From Brevibacterium sp. ZH18 (GTDB lineage Bacteria; Actinomycetota; Actinomycetes; Actinomycetales; Brevibacteriaceae), in NCBI RefSeq assembly GCF_022748595.1, contig NZ_JALDSX010000013.1:1-64000 (forward strand): 64,000 nucleotides of DNA, in the 5' to 3' direction. Under the pieces are notes generated by a model. That model was given only the letters and a program-made list of their open reading frames with translations, did no database searches and was not told where the DNA came from. Numbering within the stretch: the first letter of the stretch is position 1; each line of letters opens with the position of its first letter. Below are positions 33,258-41,376 of this stretch, piece after piece. Made by a program: the position numbers and the translations under genes.

Positions 33258-35398
33258 ATCAGACAACAGAAATCCCGACTCCGGGTGCACCGTCACACAC
33301 GGACACGTACCCTGAGAACGTGCCCCCATACCCGACGGCTCCGCCCCGGACCGCCCCACAGCAGGCGACGTCCTCCGCGCCCGAACGGTCGTGGTGGTCA
33401 CGTCTGTGGCACAACTTGGGACGCGACACCGTCCTCGTTCTGCCGGGCATGTTCATCTCCCTCATCGCCTTCCCCGTACTCATCGCTCTGTTCTCGGTCT
33501 CGATCGCCACCCTCATCATCTGGATCGGCGTCCTGCTCCTGCCGCTGACGCTCTACGTGGCGACCGGGTTCGCAAACCTCTCCCGGGCCCGGGCCCGGCA
33601 GTGGGGAGCTCCCATCGCCGAGGTGGTCCGCCGTCCCCGTTCAGGCGGGCTCCGCGGATGGATCGGTGCCATGTCCGAGGGTCGCCGGTGGCTCGACCTG
33701 CTGTTCGAAGCCGTCTTCGCCCTGCCGATCCGGCTCTTCACCTTCTCCGTAGTGGTCCCGTGGTTCTTCGGCGCTGTGGGTGGAATGACCTACTTCTTCT
33801 GGGGACGATTCCTCCCCAACCGCAACACCGATCTCATCACCTTCATCGCGGCGTGGTGGAACGACTCGTCGATAGTGAATCTGGGGTTCGGCGCCGAGGC
33901 GACCTTCCAGTTCGTTGCAGGACTCATCCTCCTCATCACCTTCCCCTTCGCCCTCCATGCCATGGCTCGGTTGGAGATCGCGGCGATCACGGCAGGGTTG
34001 GCACCCGGTCACGACGAGGCCGCCTCGGCGGAACCGGCTGCTTCGGTGGGAAAAGCACGAGCCGGTGACGAAACGGGCCACGATCCGGACGGCACCGCCT
34101 CGGCGACCCTGCCCGTGTTCGGGTCCTCTGCGTCACTGGCAGCCTCCGCGGGATCACCTTCAGACCCGAAGACAGACGCCGGCTCCTTCATCAAGCACGC
34201 CGCCGGCGAGGGATGGTTCTGGCTGGTCAGCATCTTCGTCGGCGTCGTCCTGCTCGCGGTCGGATGGCCTGTCACCACAGTGCTCTACGACTCCCCGTCG
34301 ATCATCGCGATGCTCGTCGTCCTCGTGCAGAGCGGTGCCCTGGTGCTCGCCGTGCGCAAGCCGGTCGCCGCCATCATCGTCGGGTTGGTCTCGGCCGTGG
34401 CCGGAATCATCCTCACCGCGGACTCTCTCGGACTGGTGTGGCCATGGACGGCGACGTCGATCCTGGCGCTGATCTTCCTCCACCTCATCATCGGCCTGCG
34501 TCACAGTTGGCTCCATCTCGTCATCCTGTGGTCGCTGTCCACGGTTCTCGGCGGGCTGAGTCTGACGATGCCCCATGCGGGAGGGTTGTCGGGGGCGCTG
34601 GCCAATGTCATCACGACCGTTTCGCTCACAGCTGGGATCTCAGCCATCGCGGTCATCGGCAATCTGTGGATCCGCGGTCGCACTCAGCTGGCCACCGAGC
34701 GCCAGCTCAGCGCAGAGGAGTTGGCGAAGCGTCAGGAACTCGAGGAGCGCAACCGGATCGCGCAGGAGCTCCACGACGTCGTCGCGCACAGCATGTCCGT
34801 CATCAGCGTCCAGGCGACGACCGCGAAGTACCGGTTGCCCGAGCTTGAGGAGCGCAGCGTCGACGAGTTCGATGCGATCGCCGGCTCGGCCCGTCAGGCA
34901 CTGAATGAGATGCGCGGGCTCCTCGCGATTCTGCGCGGCGGGCGCGATGCAGATCTGGCACCGCAGCCGACTCTCGACGACATTCCTGACCTGGTCGATG
35001 CCACTCGCGGGTCGGGCGCCGAGGTTGAACTCGAGTTCCCGTCGGAGCCGCTGGCACTCACTGCTACGACCGGTCTGACCGCCTTCCGCATCACCCAGGA
35101 AGCCCTGTCGAATGCGCTGCGCCATGCTCCCGGCGCATCGGTGAAGGTGTCCGTGCACGCTGATGGCCCGCAGCTGCAGGTTTTCGTGATCAACGGGGCG
35201 CCAGGCCAGGACCAGGTGGATCGGCACCAATCGGACCACGCCGGGCGGGATCGGGACAATCCCGCTGCCGGCCACCTCGGCGGTGGATTCGGTCTCAAAG
35301 GCATGCGTGAGAGGGTCGAAGCCCTCGGCGGGACACTGCATGTGGGTCCGACTGCCGACGGTGGTTTCGAGGTCAGGGCCACGCTGCCCACCGCGTGA
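33254..35398 (+). CDS. Large sensor histidine kinase (HisKA_3)
   Basis: The 714-residue protein begins with a Pro/Thr-rich cytosolic stretch. An N-terminal membrane sensor region follows (helices around 55-105 and 150-240), then a low-complexity cytosolic loop with Ala/Ser/Gly/Asp (about 245-310), a second set of membrane helices (about 320-470), HisKA_3 with phospho-acceptor H507 in IAQELHDVVAH, and an ATPase domain (N-box ITQEALSNALRHA, G-box GGGFGLKGM). The ATG at 33254 overlaps the DMT stop. Its probable partner is the divergent regulator at 31464-32183. Confidence 0.9.
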   Translation: MNQTTEIPTPGAPSHTDTYPENVPPYPTAPPRTAPQQATSSAPERSWWSRLWHNLGRDTVLVLPGMFISLIAFPVLIALFSVSIATLIIWIGVLLLPLTLYVATGFANLSRARARQWGAPIAEVVRRPRSGGLRGWIGAMSEGRRWLDLLFEAVFALPIRLFTFSVVVPWFFGAVGGMTYFFWGRFLPNRNTDLITFIAAWWNDSSIVNLGFGAEATFQFVAGLILLITFPFALHAMARLEIAAITAGLAPGHDEAASAEPAASVGKARAGDETGHDPDGTASATLPVFGSSASLAASAGSPSDPKTDAGSFIKHAAGEGWFWLVSIFVGVVLLAVGWPVTTVLYDSPSIIAMLVVLVQSGALVLAVRKPVAAIIVGLVSAVAGIILTADSLGLVWPWTATSILALIFLHLIIGLRHSWLHLVILWSLSTVLGGLSLTMPHAGGLSGALANVITTVSLTAGISAIAVIGNLWIRGRTQLATERQLSAEELAKRQELEERNRIAQELHDVVAHSMSVISVQATTAKYRLPELEERSVDEFDAIAGSARQALNEMRGLLAILRGGRDADLAPQPTLDDIPDLVDATRGSGAEVELEFPSEPLALTATTGLTAFRITQEALSNALRHAPGASVKVSVHADGPQLQVFVINGAPGQDQVDRHQSDHAGRDRDNPAAGHLGGGFGLKGMRERVEALGGTLHVGPTADGGFEVRATLPTA

Positions 35399-35489
35399 TA
35401 CGTTGACCACCGCGTGAGGGGCTTCCTGCCGGTCCGATGAGATACTGATTGTGCCACCCAGACAATCCTTAGGAAGGATCGGCTCCCCG

Positions 35490-36260
35490 ATGGCACAAGA
35501 AGCCCCAACTGCGCTGACCCGCAGATTCCGACGCACGATCGTCATAGCGATCGTCGTGACCTTCAGTCTCGCGGCGCTGGGCGGGATTATCGTCCTCCTC
35601 GGTGATATCCAGTCGGAGATCGCGTACCAAGTCCTCGCCACGACGGCGCTGACGGGAGTCTTCAGCGTTGCAACATTCTGCGGGGCGACGCTGATCGGCA
35701 GGCGCGGCCAGCCGTTCGGCATCATCACGATCGGACTGGCCGTCCTCGCTCTGGCGCTTGCGCTCTGGTTTGTCTGGGCAGAGCCCTACGACGTTGACCT
35801 CCCTTGGAAGCTGCTCGTCACGGCCTGCCTTCTCTCCGCCTGCACCTCCGTCGCTTCGCTCATTCTGCTGTTGGTCTCGAACCGGTCGTGGACGGTCAGG
35901 ATCGCACTGACGATCACCCTCTGTCTCATCGCTCTCGGCTGCGCGCTGTCGTTGATCTCCATCTGGTGGGAGCCTGCATGGGAATACGAGTGGCTGACTC
36001 GGCTGAGCGGAATCGTCTGGATTCTCGCGGCGCTGGGAGTCGTCGTCGTTCCTGTCTCCTCGCTGCTGCTGAGGCCCGAATCCGCGGCAGTGGAGCCGCA
36101 GCTGGATCCGGGCGCAGCGGAATCGAGGCTGTCGGGGGAAACGGTTTCCGAGCTGTCCGTGCACTCGATCCGCCGCATCGAGGAAGCCGCCCGCCTGGCC
36201 GATCTCACGCCCGATGAATTCGTCGACCACTATCTGAAGACACTGCCTGACTCCCACTGA
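35490..36260 (+). CDS. Hypothetical five- or six-helix membrane protein
   Basis: About 256 residues. Several hydrophobic segments fill the first 190 residues (IVIAIVVTFSLAALGGIIVLL, VFSVATFCGATLIG, IITIGLAVLALALALWFVW, and two more). An acidic cytosolic tail follows, ending in HSIRRIEEAARLADLTPDEFVDHYLKTL, a helix-pair that may bind a partner. I do not recognise the family. The ATG at 35490 follows AGGAAGG with a rather long 12-base spacing, and an upstream GTG at 35451 is an alternative. It may be co-transcribed with the kinase before it, 91 bases upstream. Confidence 0.65.
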   Translation: MAQEAPTALTRRFRRTIVIAIVVTFSLAALGGIIVLLGDIQSEIAYQVLATTALTGVFSVATFCGATLIGRRGQPFGIITIGLAVLALALALWFVWAEPYDVDLPWKLLVTACLLSACTSVASLILLLVSNRSWTVRIALTITLCLIALGCALSLISIWWEPAWEYEWLTRLSGIVWILAALGVVVVPVSSLLLRPESAAVEPQLDPGAAESRLSGETVSELSVHSIRRIEEAARLADLTPDEFVDHYLKTLPDSH

Positions 36261-36284
36261 GCCTGACTCCTGCGAAGGCTCCTC

Positions 36285-36467
36285 TCACCGACGGCTATCG
36301 GCGATCGATGCGATGACATCGGTCAGTCGTGTGCTTGTGGCGTTGAGATCGGCGCCCGTGAACAAGGTGAGCACACTGACGAGGAGGACGACGAGGATCG
36401 GGCTGCACCATCGGTCATCGGAGCGGACTTTGTCATCCTTTCGGGCGACGACGCCTGCGGTGCGCAA
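36285..36467 (-). CDS. Possible small single-helix membrane protein
   Basis: This 60-codon frame starts at TTG (36467) and has one convincing membrane helix (SPILVVLLVSVLTLFTGADL) followed by a polar segment. About 75% of its codons end in G or C, as in the surrounding genes, which argues for real coding. No strong ribosome binding site is seen, and the start is uncertain. It fills the gap between the plus-strand membrane protein and the kinase at 36484, convergent with the former and divergent from the latter. It could be a small regulator of the kinase, or the tail of a decayed gene. Confidence 0.35.
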   Translation of the reverse strand: MRTAGVVARKDDKVRSDDRWCSPILVVLLVSVLTLFTGADLNATSTRLTDVIASIADSRR

Positions 36468-36483
36468 ACGGTAATCTTCAGGT

Positions 36484-37875
36484 GTGCCCTTACCTCTCCG
36501 TCGCCGACTCTTCGGCCGTGCCGCTGTCTGGACCGGAGTCTCTCTGGTCCTCGGCCTGCTCATCCTCGTCATCGGGGTCGGCCAGCAATGGCCGGACGTC
36601 GAGGGCGCCGGCACCGCAGAGAGCGCACTCCGTGCCGAGCTGTTCGTCCACATCATCTTCGGAATCATCGCTCTCGTGTGCCTGCCGATCACATTGTCAT
36701 TTGACGGACGGACCATCGGCCATCACACCCTGCGCCCCAAGGTCCTCGCCGCAGAGCGGCTGCGGGAGTTCCTCACCAGCACGGGCAGAGGCGGAGAGGA
36801 GTTCCTGACCCACGAGGGCTCCGTCGAATCGCTGCAGCGCCGAACCGGCGGGTGGATCCCCATCACCGTCGGGATCGTCGGCATCCTCGCCGGCACGATC
36901 AGCTTCTTCGGTGTGGCCGCAGCATCGATCCTCGTCATCACGCTCGCCGCCCGACAGAGCTGGCTGCTGAGCTTCGCGACCATCCTCGCAGCGATGGCCT
37001 CCCAGTCCCTGGCCTACATCATCACTCCGTATGCCGTCGGCGAATTCGAACTCCCGGTCTTCCTCGTCAGCGGCACGGCCTTCGCCGTGCTCGTCGTCAT
37101 CGGCGTCATCCGCGGCGCGCGCGAGCAGGGCCTCATCGACACGGCCGCGCAGACGCTGCTGCGTGATCGCTCGCGCCAGGACCGGGCCATCGCCGAGGTG
37201 CGCCGCGGCATCGCCCGCGACATGCACGACTCCCTGTCCCACCACCTCAGCGTCATCGCCATGTATGCGGGGGCCCTGTCAGTGCGCAACGATCTGGAGC
37301 CTGATGCTGTGCATGAAAGCGCCCGGCTCATCGCCGCCAGCGCACGACGCTCCGGGGCCGAACTGAGAGAGGTGCTGACGATGTTGCGCGGCGATGACCA
37401 GGGAACGGTCGTCGATCCCGACATCGACCGCCTCGTCGCTGAACGCTCGGGCACGGCCGTGCTGACCTACGTCGAACCCGTGAACGCGCGGGCCCTCCAC
37501 TCGCTCGGCGCGCTTGAGAGAACCACCATCTACCGCTTCGTCCAAGAGGCGATGACGAACGCCGTCAAGCATGCCCCCGGAAAGACGCTGTCGATCATGA
37601 TCGCCGGCGACCTCGACGGGCAGGTGACGAGGTTCATCACGATGCACGCGTCCAACGACTACCCGACGAACCGCCTCGGCGAGGCTCGACCTGCCGACGA
37701 CGAACAGTCGATCGCACCGGCACGCACCCAGTACATTGCCGGCTCGGGACTTGGACTGCTGGGCCTGCGGGAGCGGATGGAAGCCATGGGCGGCGATCTC
37801 ACAGTGACGCACTTCCCGCGGTTCGAGTTGAGCGCGCGCATCCCCATCCAGGACCCAGCCGAGGAGCGAGCATGA
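36484..37875 (+). CDS. Sensor histidine kinase (HisKA_3)
   Basis: The 463-residue kinase has membrane helices at about residues 12-34, 55-75, 115-150 and 165-200. HisKA_3 has phospho-acceptor H248 in IARDMHDSLSHHLS, and the ATPase domain shows VQEAMTNAVKHAPG and GSGLGLLGLRERM. The GTG at 36484 is the start: a TAATCT -10 box (36472-36477) lies 6 bases upstream, giving a leaderless mRNA. It overlaps the next regulator by 4 bases (ATGA), so they are a two-component pair. Confidence 0.9.
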   Translation: MPLPLRRRLFGRAAVWTGVSLVLGLLILVIGVGQQWPDVEGAGTAESALRAELFVHIIFGIIALVCLPITLSFDGRTIGHHTLRPKVLAAERLREFLTSTGRGGEEFLTHEGSVESLQRRTGGWIPITVGIVGILAGTISFFGVAAASILVITLAARQSWLLSFATILAAMASQSLAYIITPYAVGEFELPVFLVSGTAFAVLVVIGVIRGAREQGLIDTAAQTLLRDRSRQDRAIAEVRRGIARDMHDSLSHHLSVIAMYAGALSVRNDLEPDAVHESARLIAASARRSGAELREVLTMLRGDDQGTVVDPDIDRLVAERSGTAVLTYVEPVNARALHSLGALERTTIYRFVQEAMTNAVKHAPGKTLSIMIAGDLDGQVTRFITMHASNDYPTNRLGEARPADDEQSIAPARTQYIAGSGLGLLGLRERMEAMGGDLTVTHFPRFELSARIPIQDPAEERA

Positions 37876-38549
37876 CGATCCGGGCCATCATCGCCGACGA
37901 CGAATCGCTCATGCGCTCGGGCCTGCGCCTCCTCCTCGGCGCGGCGGAGGACATCGAGATCATCGCCGAGGCGGCCAACGGTTCCGAAGCCGTCGACCTG
38001 TGCCAGGAGTTGGCTCCAGACCTCGTGCTCATGGACATTCGGATGCCCGTCATGGACGGTCTCAAGGCGACCGAGATCCTCATGGCGGCCGATCCCCATC
38101 CCGAGGTCCTCATCCTCACCGCCTTCGGCACCGATGAGTTCGTGCTGCAGGCACTGCGCGCCGGGGCCGCCGGCTACATCCTCAAGGACACCCCTCCCGA
38201 CGACCTCATCCTTGCAGTCCGTGCCGCGGCAGGAGGCACGCGGACGCTCTCACCCAGTGCCGTCGAATCGCTGCTCGGGCAACGCTCCGGCCTCGTCGGG
38301 AACAGCACATCGGCAACGGGTCCCGCTCGTGGCCCGACGGTTCCCGATCCCCTGGAGCCGCTGACGACGCGGGAGCGGGAGATCGCCGAGGCGGTTGCTC
38401 AGGGCATGACGAATGCGCAGGTCGCGCGGGCGCTGTTCGTCTCAACCGCAACGGTGAAGACGCACCTGGCGCGGATATTCTTCAAGCTCGACGTGAACAC
38501 TCGCGTGCAGCTGGCGATCCTCGTCAACGAGTCCCGCGAACCCCGCTGA
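37872..38549 (+). CDS. NarL-type response regulator
   Basis: A 225-residue regulator with receiver domain (DD at 9-10, phospho-acceptor D55 in LVLMDIRMPV, ILKD lysine) and LuxR HTH (LTTREREIAEAVAQGMTNAQVARALFVSTATVKTHLARIFFKLDV). It overlaps the kinase gene by 4 bases, so it is the kinase's partner. The 3' end runs into a 10-base-period repeat (38541-38640). Confidence 0.95.
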   Translation: MTIRAIIADDESLMRSGLRLLLGAAEDIEIIAEAANGSEAVDLCQELAPDLVLMDIRMPVMDGLKATEILMAADPHPEVLILTAFGTDEFVLQALRAGAAGYILKDTPPDDLILAVRAAAGGTRTLSPSAVESLLGQRSGLVGNSTSATGPARGPTVPDPLEPLTTREREIAEAVAQGMTNAQVARALFVSTATVKTHLARIFFKLDVNTRVQLAILVNESREPR

Positions 38550-38640
38550 GCCGCACTGATCCGCGCTGAGCCGCACTGATCCGCGCTGGGCCGCGCTGGG
38601 CCGCGGCGGGACGCGGCGGGACGCGGCGGGACGACAACGG
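38541..38640. repeat. 10-bp-period tandem array after the regulator gene
   Basis: About nine degenerate 10-base units, such as CCGCACTGAT, CCGCGCTGAG, CCGCGCTGGG and ACGCGGCGGG, follow in exact 10-base register. The array begins in the last codons of the regulator gene and ends about 75 bases before the SDR stop. It shows stepwise sequence drift along its length. Confidence 0.8.
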
Positions 38641-38694
38641 GCGCCGCATCCGGGAGCACACAGTCCTCCGAACGCGACGCCCGCTGAGCGTTTC

Positions 38695-38726
38695 AGATCA
38701 TTTCGGTGCGAAGATCATTTCGGTGC
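38695..38726. repeat. 15-bp direct repeat at the SDR stop codon
   Basis: The word AGATCATTTCGGTGC occurs at 38695-38709 and 38712-38726. The second copy contains the SDR stop codon (38715-38717). It looks like a small tandem duplication that left the protein's last codons unchanged. Confidence 0.7.
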
Positions 38727-39476
38727 CATGCGGATGGCGCCGTCGAGGCGGATGGTCTCGCCGTTGAGCATCGGGTTCGCAACGATCGACTCGACGAGCT
38801 GCGCGTACTCGGCGGGCTTGCCCAAACGGGAGGGATGCGGAATCGACTTCGCCAGCGATGCCTGCGCCTCTTCGGGCAGACCCGCCATCATCGGAGTCTC
38901 GAAAATTCCCGGCGCGATCGTGACCACACGGATCTGCGAGGATGCGAGTTCACGGGCCATCGGCAGGGTCACCGAGGCGATGGCGCCCTTGGACGCGGAG
39001 TAGGCGATCTGGCCGATCTGGCCATCGAAGGCCGCAACCGATGCGGTGTTGACGATGACGCCGCGCTCTTCGCCCACGGCCTCCTGCGCCTGCATCGCTG
39101 CGGCGGCGAGGCGGCACACGTTGACCGTGCCTACGACATTGATGTTGAGCACCTTCGAGAAGGCGTCGAGTGGCAGCGGGCCCTTCCGCGACACAAGTTT
39201 GCCGGGAGTTGCGACTCCGGCGCAGTTGACGACGACGCGCAGCTCGCCGAGGCCGGTCGCCGTCTCGACGGCCGCCTGGACCTGCTCCTCGTTCGTGACG
39301 TCTGCGGTGACGAAGTGGGCCTTGTCGCCGAGCTCTGCCGCGACCTGCTGTCCCACCTCGGCGTTGAGGTCGACCATGACGACCTGCGCACCGGCGGACA
39401 GGAGGCGTTCGGTGGTCGCGCGGCCGAGTCCGGAGGCACCGCCCGTGACGAGGGCGACTGTGTTCGTGAGATCCAT
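38715..39476 (-). CDS. SDR dehydrogenase (3-hydroxyacyl-CoA dehydrogenase-like)
   Basis: The 253-residue protein has the NAD-binding TGGASGLG motif, the catalytic Ser region [14 protein letters not shown], and the YxxxK pair in AYSASKG. The closest named group is the HSD17B10/3-hydroxyacyl-CoA dehydrogenase type of short-chain dehydrogenases, as the [13 protein letters not shown] and [13 protein letters not shown] segments suggest. A role in fatty acid or steroid breakdown is therefore plausible but not proved. The ATG at 39476 is chosen over the ATG six codons upstream as the typical family start. Confidence 0.87.
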   Translation of the reverse strand: MDLTNTVALVTGGASGLGRATTERLLSAGAQVVMVDLNAEVGQQVAAELGDKAHFVTADVTNEEQVQAAVETATGLGELRVVVNCAGVATPGKLVSRKGPLPLDAFSKVLNINVVGTVNVCRLAAAAMQAQEAVGEERGVIVNTASVAAFDGQIGQIAYSASKGAIASVTLPMARELASSQIRVVTIAPGIFETPMMAGLPEEAQASLAKSIPHPSRLGKPAEYAQLVESIVANPMLNGETIRLDGAIRMAPK

Positions 39477-39601
39477 AAGAGTCCTTCGCATCATTTGAGT
39501 GAACGTTTGAGTTGGTTCGACTCTAACTCAGCACTGTGGGCGAGGTCACCTCGGGAACGGGACGTGGTGACCGCCTCGGCGAGGGGGAATCCCGGGCATG
39601 A

Positions 39602-39636
39602 CGAAGCCCGCCGGACAAGCGGTCCGACGGGCTTCG
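39602..39636. terminator. Terminator hairpin after the FMN reductase
   Basis: A 9-bp outer stem (39602-39610 with 39628-39636) with an inner GGAC/GTCC pairing lies 15 bases past the minus-strand FMN reductase stop. It separates that gene from the SDR. Confidence 0.75.
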
Positions 39637-39650
39637 AATGTGTCAGCGGA

Positions 39651-40232
39651 TCAGGCAGCCTGCTCTTCGGCGGCTGCGTCTTCGCGCACGGACTTCAGTG
39701 CTTCGCCCCAGCTCACGATGTCAGCGACCATCGAGGCGAACGGGGCAGCGGAGACCTCGGTCGGAGCGAACTGGCCGTCGGCGACATCGGTGAAGATGGA
39801 GAACGAAGCCTGGTCGCGCACCACGGCGAGCTTGTAGTTCGCGAGGATGTGGCGCAGGTGCTCTGCGGCACGCACGCCCTTGTCAGCGCCGTAGTTCACG
39901 ATGCCGGCAACCTTGTGGTTGAACTCTGTGGCGACGAAGTCGAGGGCGTTCTTCAGCGAGCCGGAGATCGAGTGGTTGTACTCCGGAGTGACGAAGATGA
40001 AGGCGTCGAACTCGGCGAGCTTCGCGCCCCAGGCCTTGGTGTGTGCGTTCTGGTACATGTTCGCGCCAGCCGGGATGACCTCGTCGAGCAGGGGCAGATC
40101 GAAGTCGCCGAAGTCGACGACCTCAGCGCGGACGTCGTCGCGACCGGACAGCTGCTCGTTGACCCAGGAGACGATCTGGGGGTTGAGCGCCTGCGGGCGA
40201 GAGGTTCCGGGAATGATGGCGATGTTGAGCAT
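39651..40232 (-). CDS. NADPH-dependent FMN reductase family protein
   Basis: The 193-residue flavodoxin-like protein shows the FMN-phosphate loop IIPGTSRPQALN and the FMN-ring segment FVTPEYNHSISGSLKNALDF. Such enzymes reduce FMN, quinones, azo dyes or chromate with NADPH. The ATG at 40232 follows a TGAGGA site. The upstream frame to 40343 has no signal. It is divergent from the TetR gene, with a 244-base control region between, so TetR control is possible. Confidence 0.87.
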   Translation of the reverse strand: MLNIAIIPGTSRPQALNPQIVSWVNEQLSGRDDVRAEVVDFGDFDLPLLDEVIPAGANMYQNAHTKAWGAKLAEFDAFIFVTPEYNHSISGSLKNALDFVATEFNHKVAGIVNYGADKGVRAAEHLRHILANYKLAVVRDQASFSIFTDVADGQFAPTEVSAAPFASMVADIVSWGEALKSVREDAAAEEQAA

Positions 40233-40476
40233 GTGCGTCCTCAGTTCGATGTCAGATGTCCATCGCACGCGAGCACTCGGCAGACGGAGTGTCGACCAGA
40301 ATGCGGTGCGATCTACTCTGGCCAAACATCGTTGAACCGTCAATCATTCCAGACAGAAATGCGTTCCTCGTCACATCATCCGAGCGAGTTTCCCGTCCGA
40401 TCGGCCTTACGTAGGGTATTCTCGGTGGGCAAGTGAAAGATTGTTCGATCTGCAAACGCCTAGGAGTACACGCACC

Positions 40477-41139
40477 GTGCGATCCACCAACGGCCGCAAC
40501 AACATTCTCCGCTCAGCTCGGGACACCTTTGCGTCCAAGGGCTTCGACGGTGCCTCCATCCGCGACATCGCTCAGGCCGCCGGGCTGAGCCTCTCGGCAC
40601 TCTACTACTACTTCCCGTCCAAGCAGGAAGCCCTGTACGAGCTCGTCCACACCGCCTACACCTGGTACATCGACCACAGTCGTGCCGTCATCGCCGAGGT
40701 GGGCGACGACCCGACCGAGCAGCTGGTCGTAGCCGTGCGCTACCTCGCCCGATACCGCATGGAGAACGTCTCAGTCTCCACCGTGCTGCTGCGCGACACC
40801 GAACGCATGACCGGTGACAACGCGGGCCGAGTCAAGGATCTGCAGCGAGAGGCCCGCGAAATCATGGGCGAAATCGTCCAGTCAGGCATCGATGCCGGAA
40901 CCTTCCGCGTCAACAGCGCCACGCTCGTGACTCGCGCGATCCACTCGATCTGCAACTCGCTCTCCCTCTGGTATCGCCCCACTGGTGACCTGACACCGGA
41001 CGACATCGAACGCGACTTCACGCAATACTCGCTGCGCATCCTCGGCATCGATCCGAGCAGCGAAGAGCTCGACCGCCTGCTGGCGCTGCCCGTGAACCAG
41101 GCCGGCATGCTCGATTTCATCGCCGACAACAAGAACTGA
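40477..41139 (+). CDS. TetR family transcriptional regulator
   Basis: The 220-residue protein has the TetR helix-turn-helix at about residues 10-57 (FASKGFDGASIRDIAQAAGLSLSALYYYFPSKQEALYELV) and a C-terminal domain of the type found in fatty-acid and steroid regulators (RDTERMTGDNAGRVKDLQREAREIM). I choose the GTG at 40477, which follows AGGAG by 10 bases, rather than the TTG at 40441. A TATTCT -10-like box lies at 40417-40422. It sits beside an FMN reductase and an SDR that may be targets. Confidence 0.88.
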   Translation: MRSTNGRNNILRSARDTFASKGFDGASIRDIAQAAGLSLSALYYYFPSKQEALYELVHTAYTWYIDHSRAVIAEVGDDPTEQLVVAVRYLARYRMENVSVSTVLLRDTERMTGDNAGRVKDLQREAREIMGEIVQSGIDAGTFRVNSATLVTRAIHSICNSLSLWYRPTGDLTPDDIERDFTQYSLRILGIDPSSEELDRLLALPVNQAGMLDFIADNKN

Positions 41140-41279
41140 CCGGGCCGCACCCAGAACTGCCTGGCCGCGGGCCGCAGACGGCGCCCGGAGGCGGCGGGCC
41201 GAGGAGCTGGGCGCGGCGGACCGTACCCGGAGCTACCTGGCCACCAACCGCTCTGCACACACTGTTGGCCGCTATCTCA

Positions 41280-41337
41280 GCAACCTTACGGGCGCTGAGC
41301 TACCCCTCTACGGGTTGCTCAGCGGCCGCAAGGTTGC
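41280..41337. repeat. Hairpin repeat, copy 2 (shared 22-bp core)
   Basis: Arms of 21 bases (41280-41300 and 41317-41337) pair at 19 positions around a loop with an inner ACCC/GGGT stem. The 22-base centre (41298-41319) matches the loop of the repeat at 19190-19253 at 20 of 22 positions, in reverse complement. It lies between tetR and the ABC transporter operon, both of which end here, and may act as a two-way terminator. Confidence 0.75.
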
Positions 41338-41376
41338 CAGCACAACGCGGGCCCCGGCTCAGCCGGCTCAGCAGGC

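Noticed and set aside
38706-40436. 576-codon plus-strand frame opposite the SDR and FMN reductase
   Set aside because: It runs across two real minus-strand genes and their terminator with no domain or start signal.
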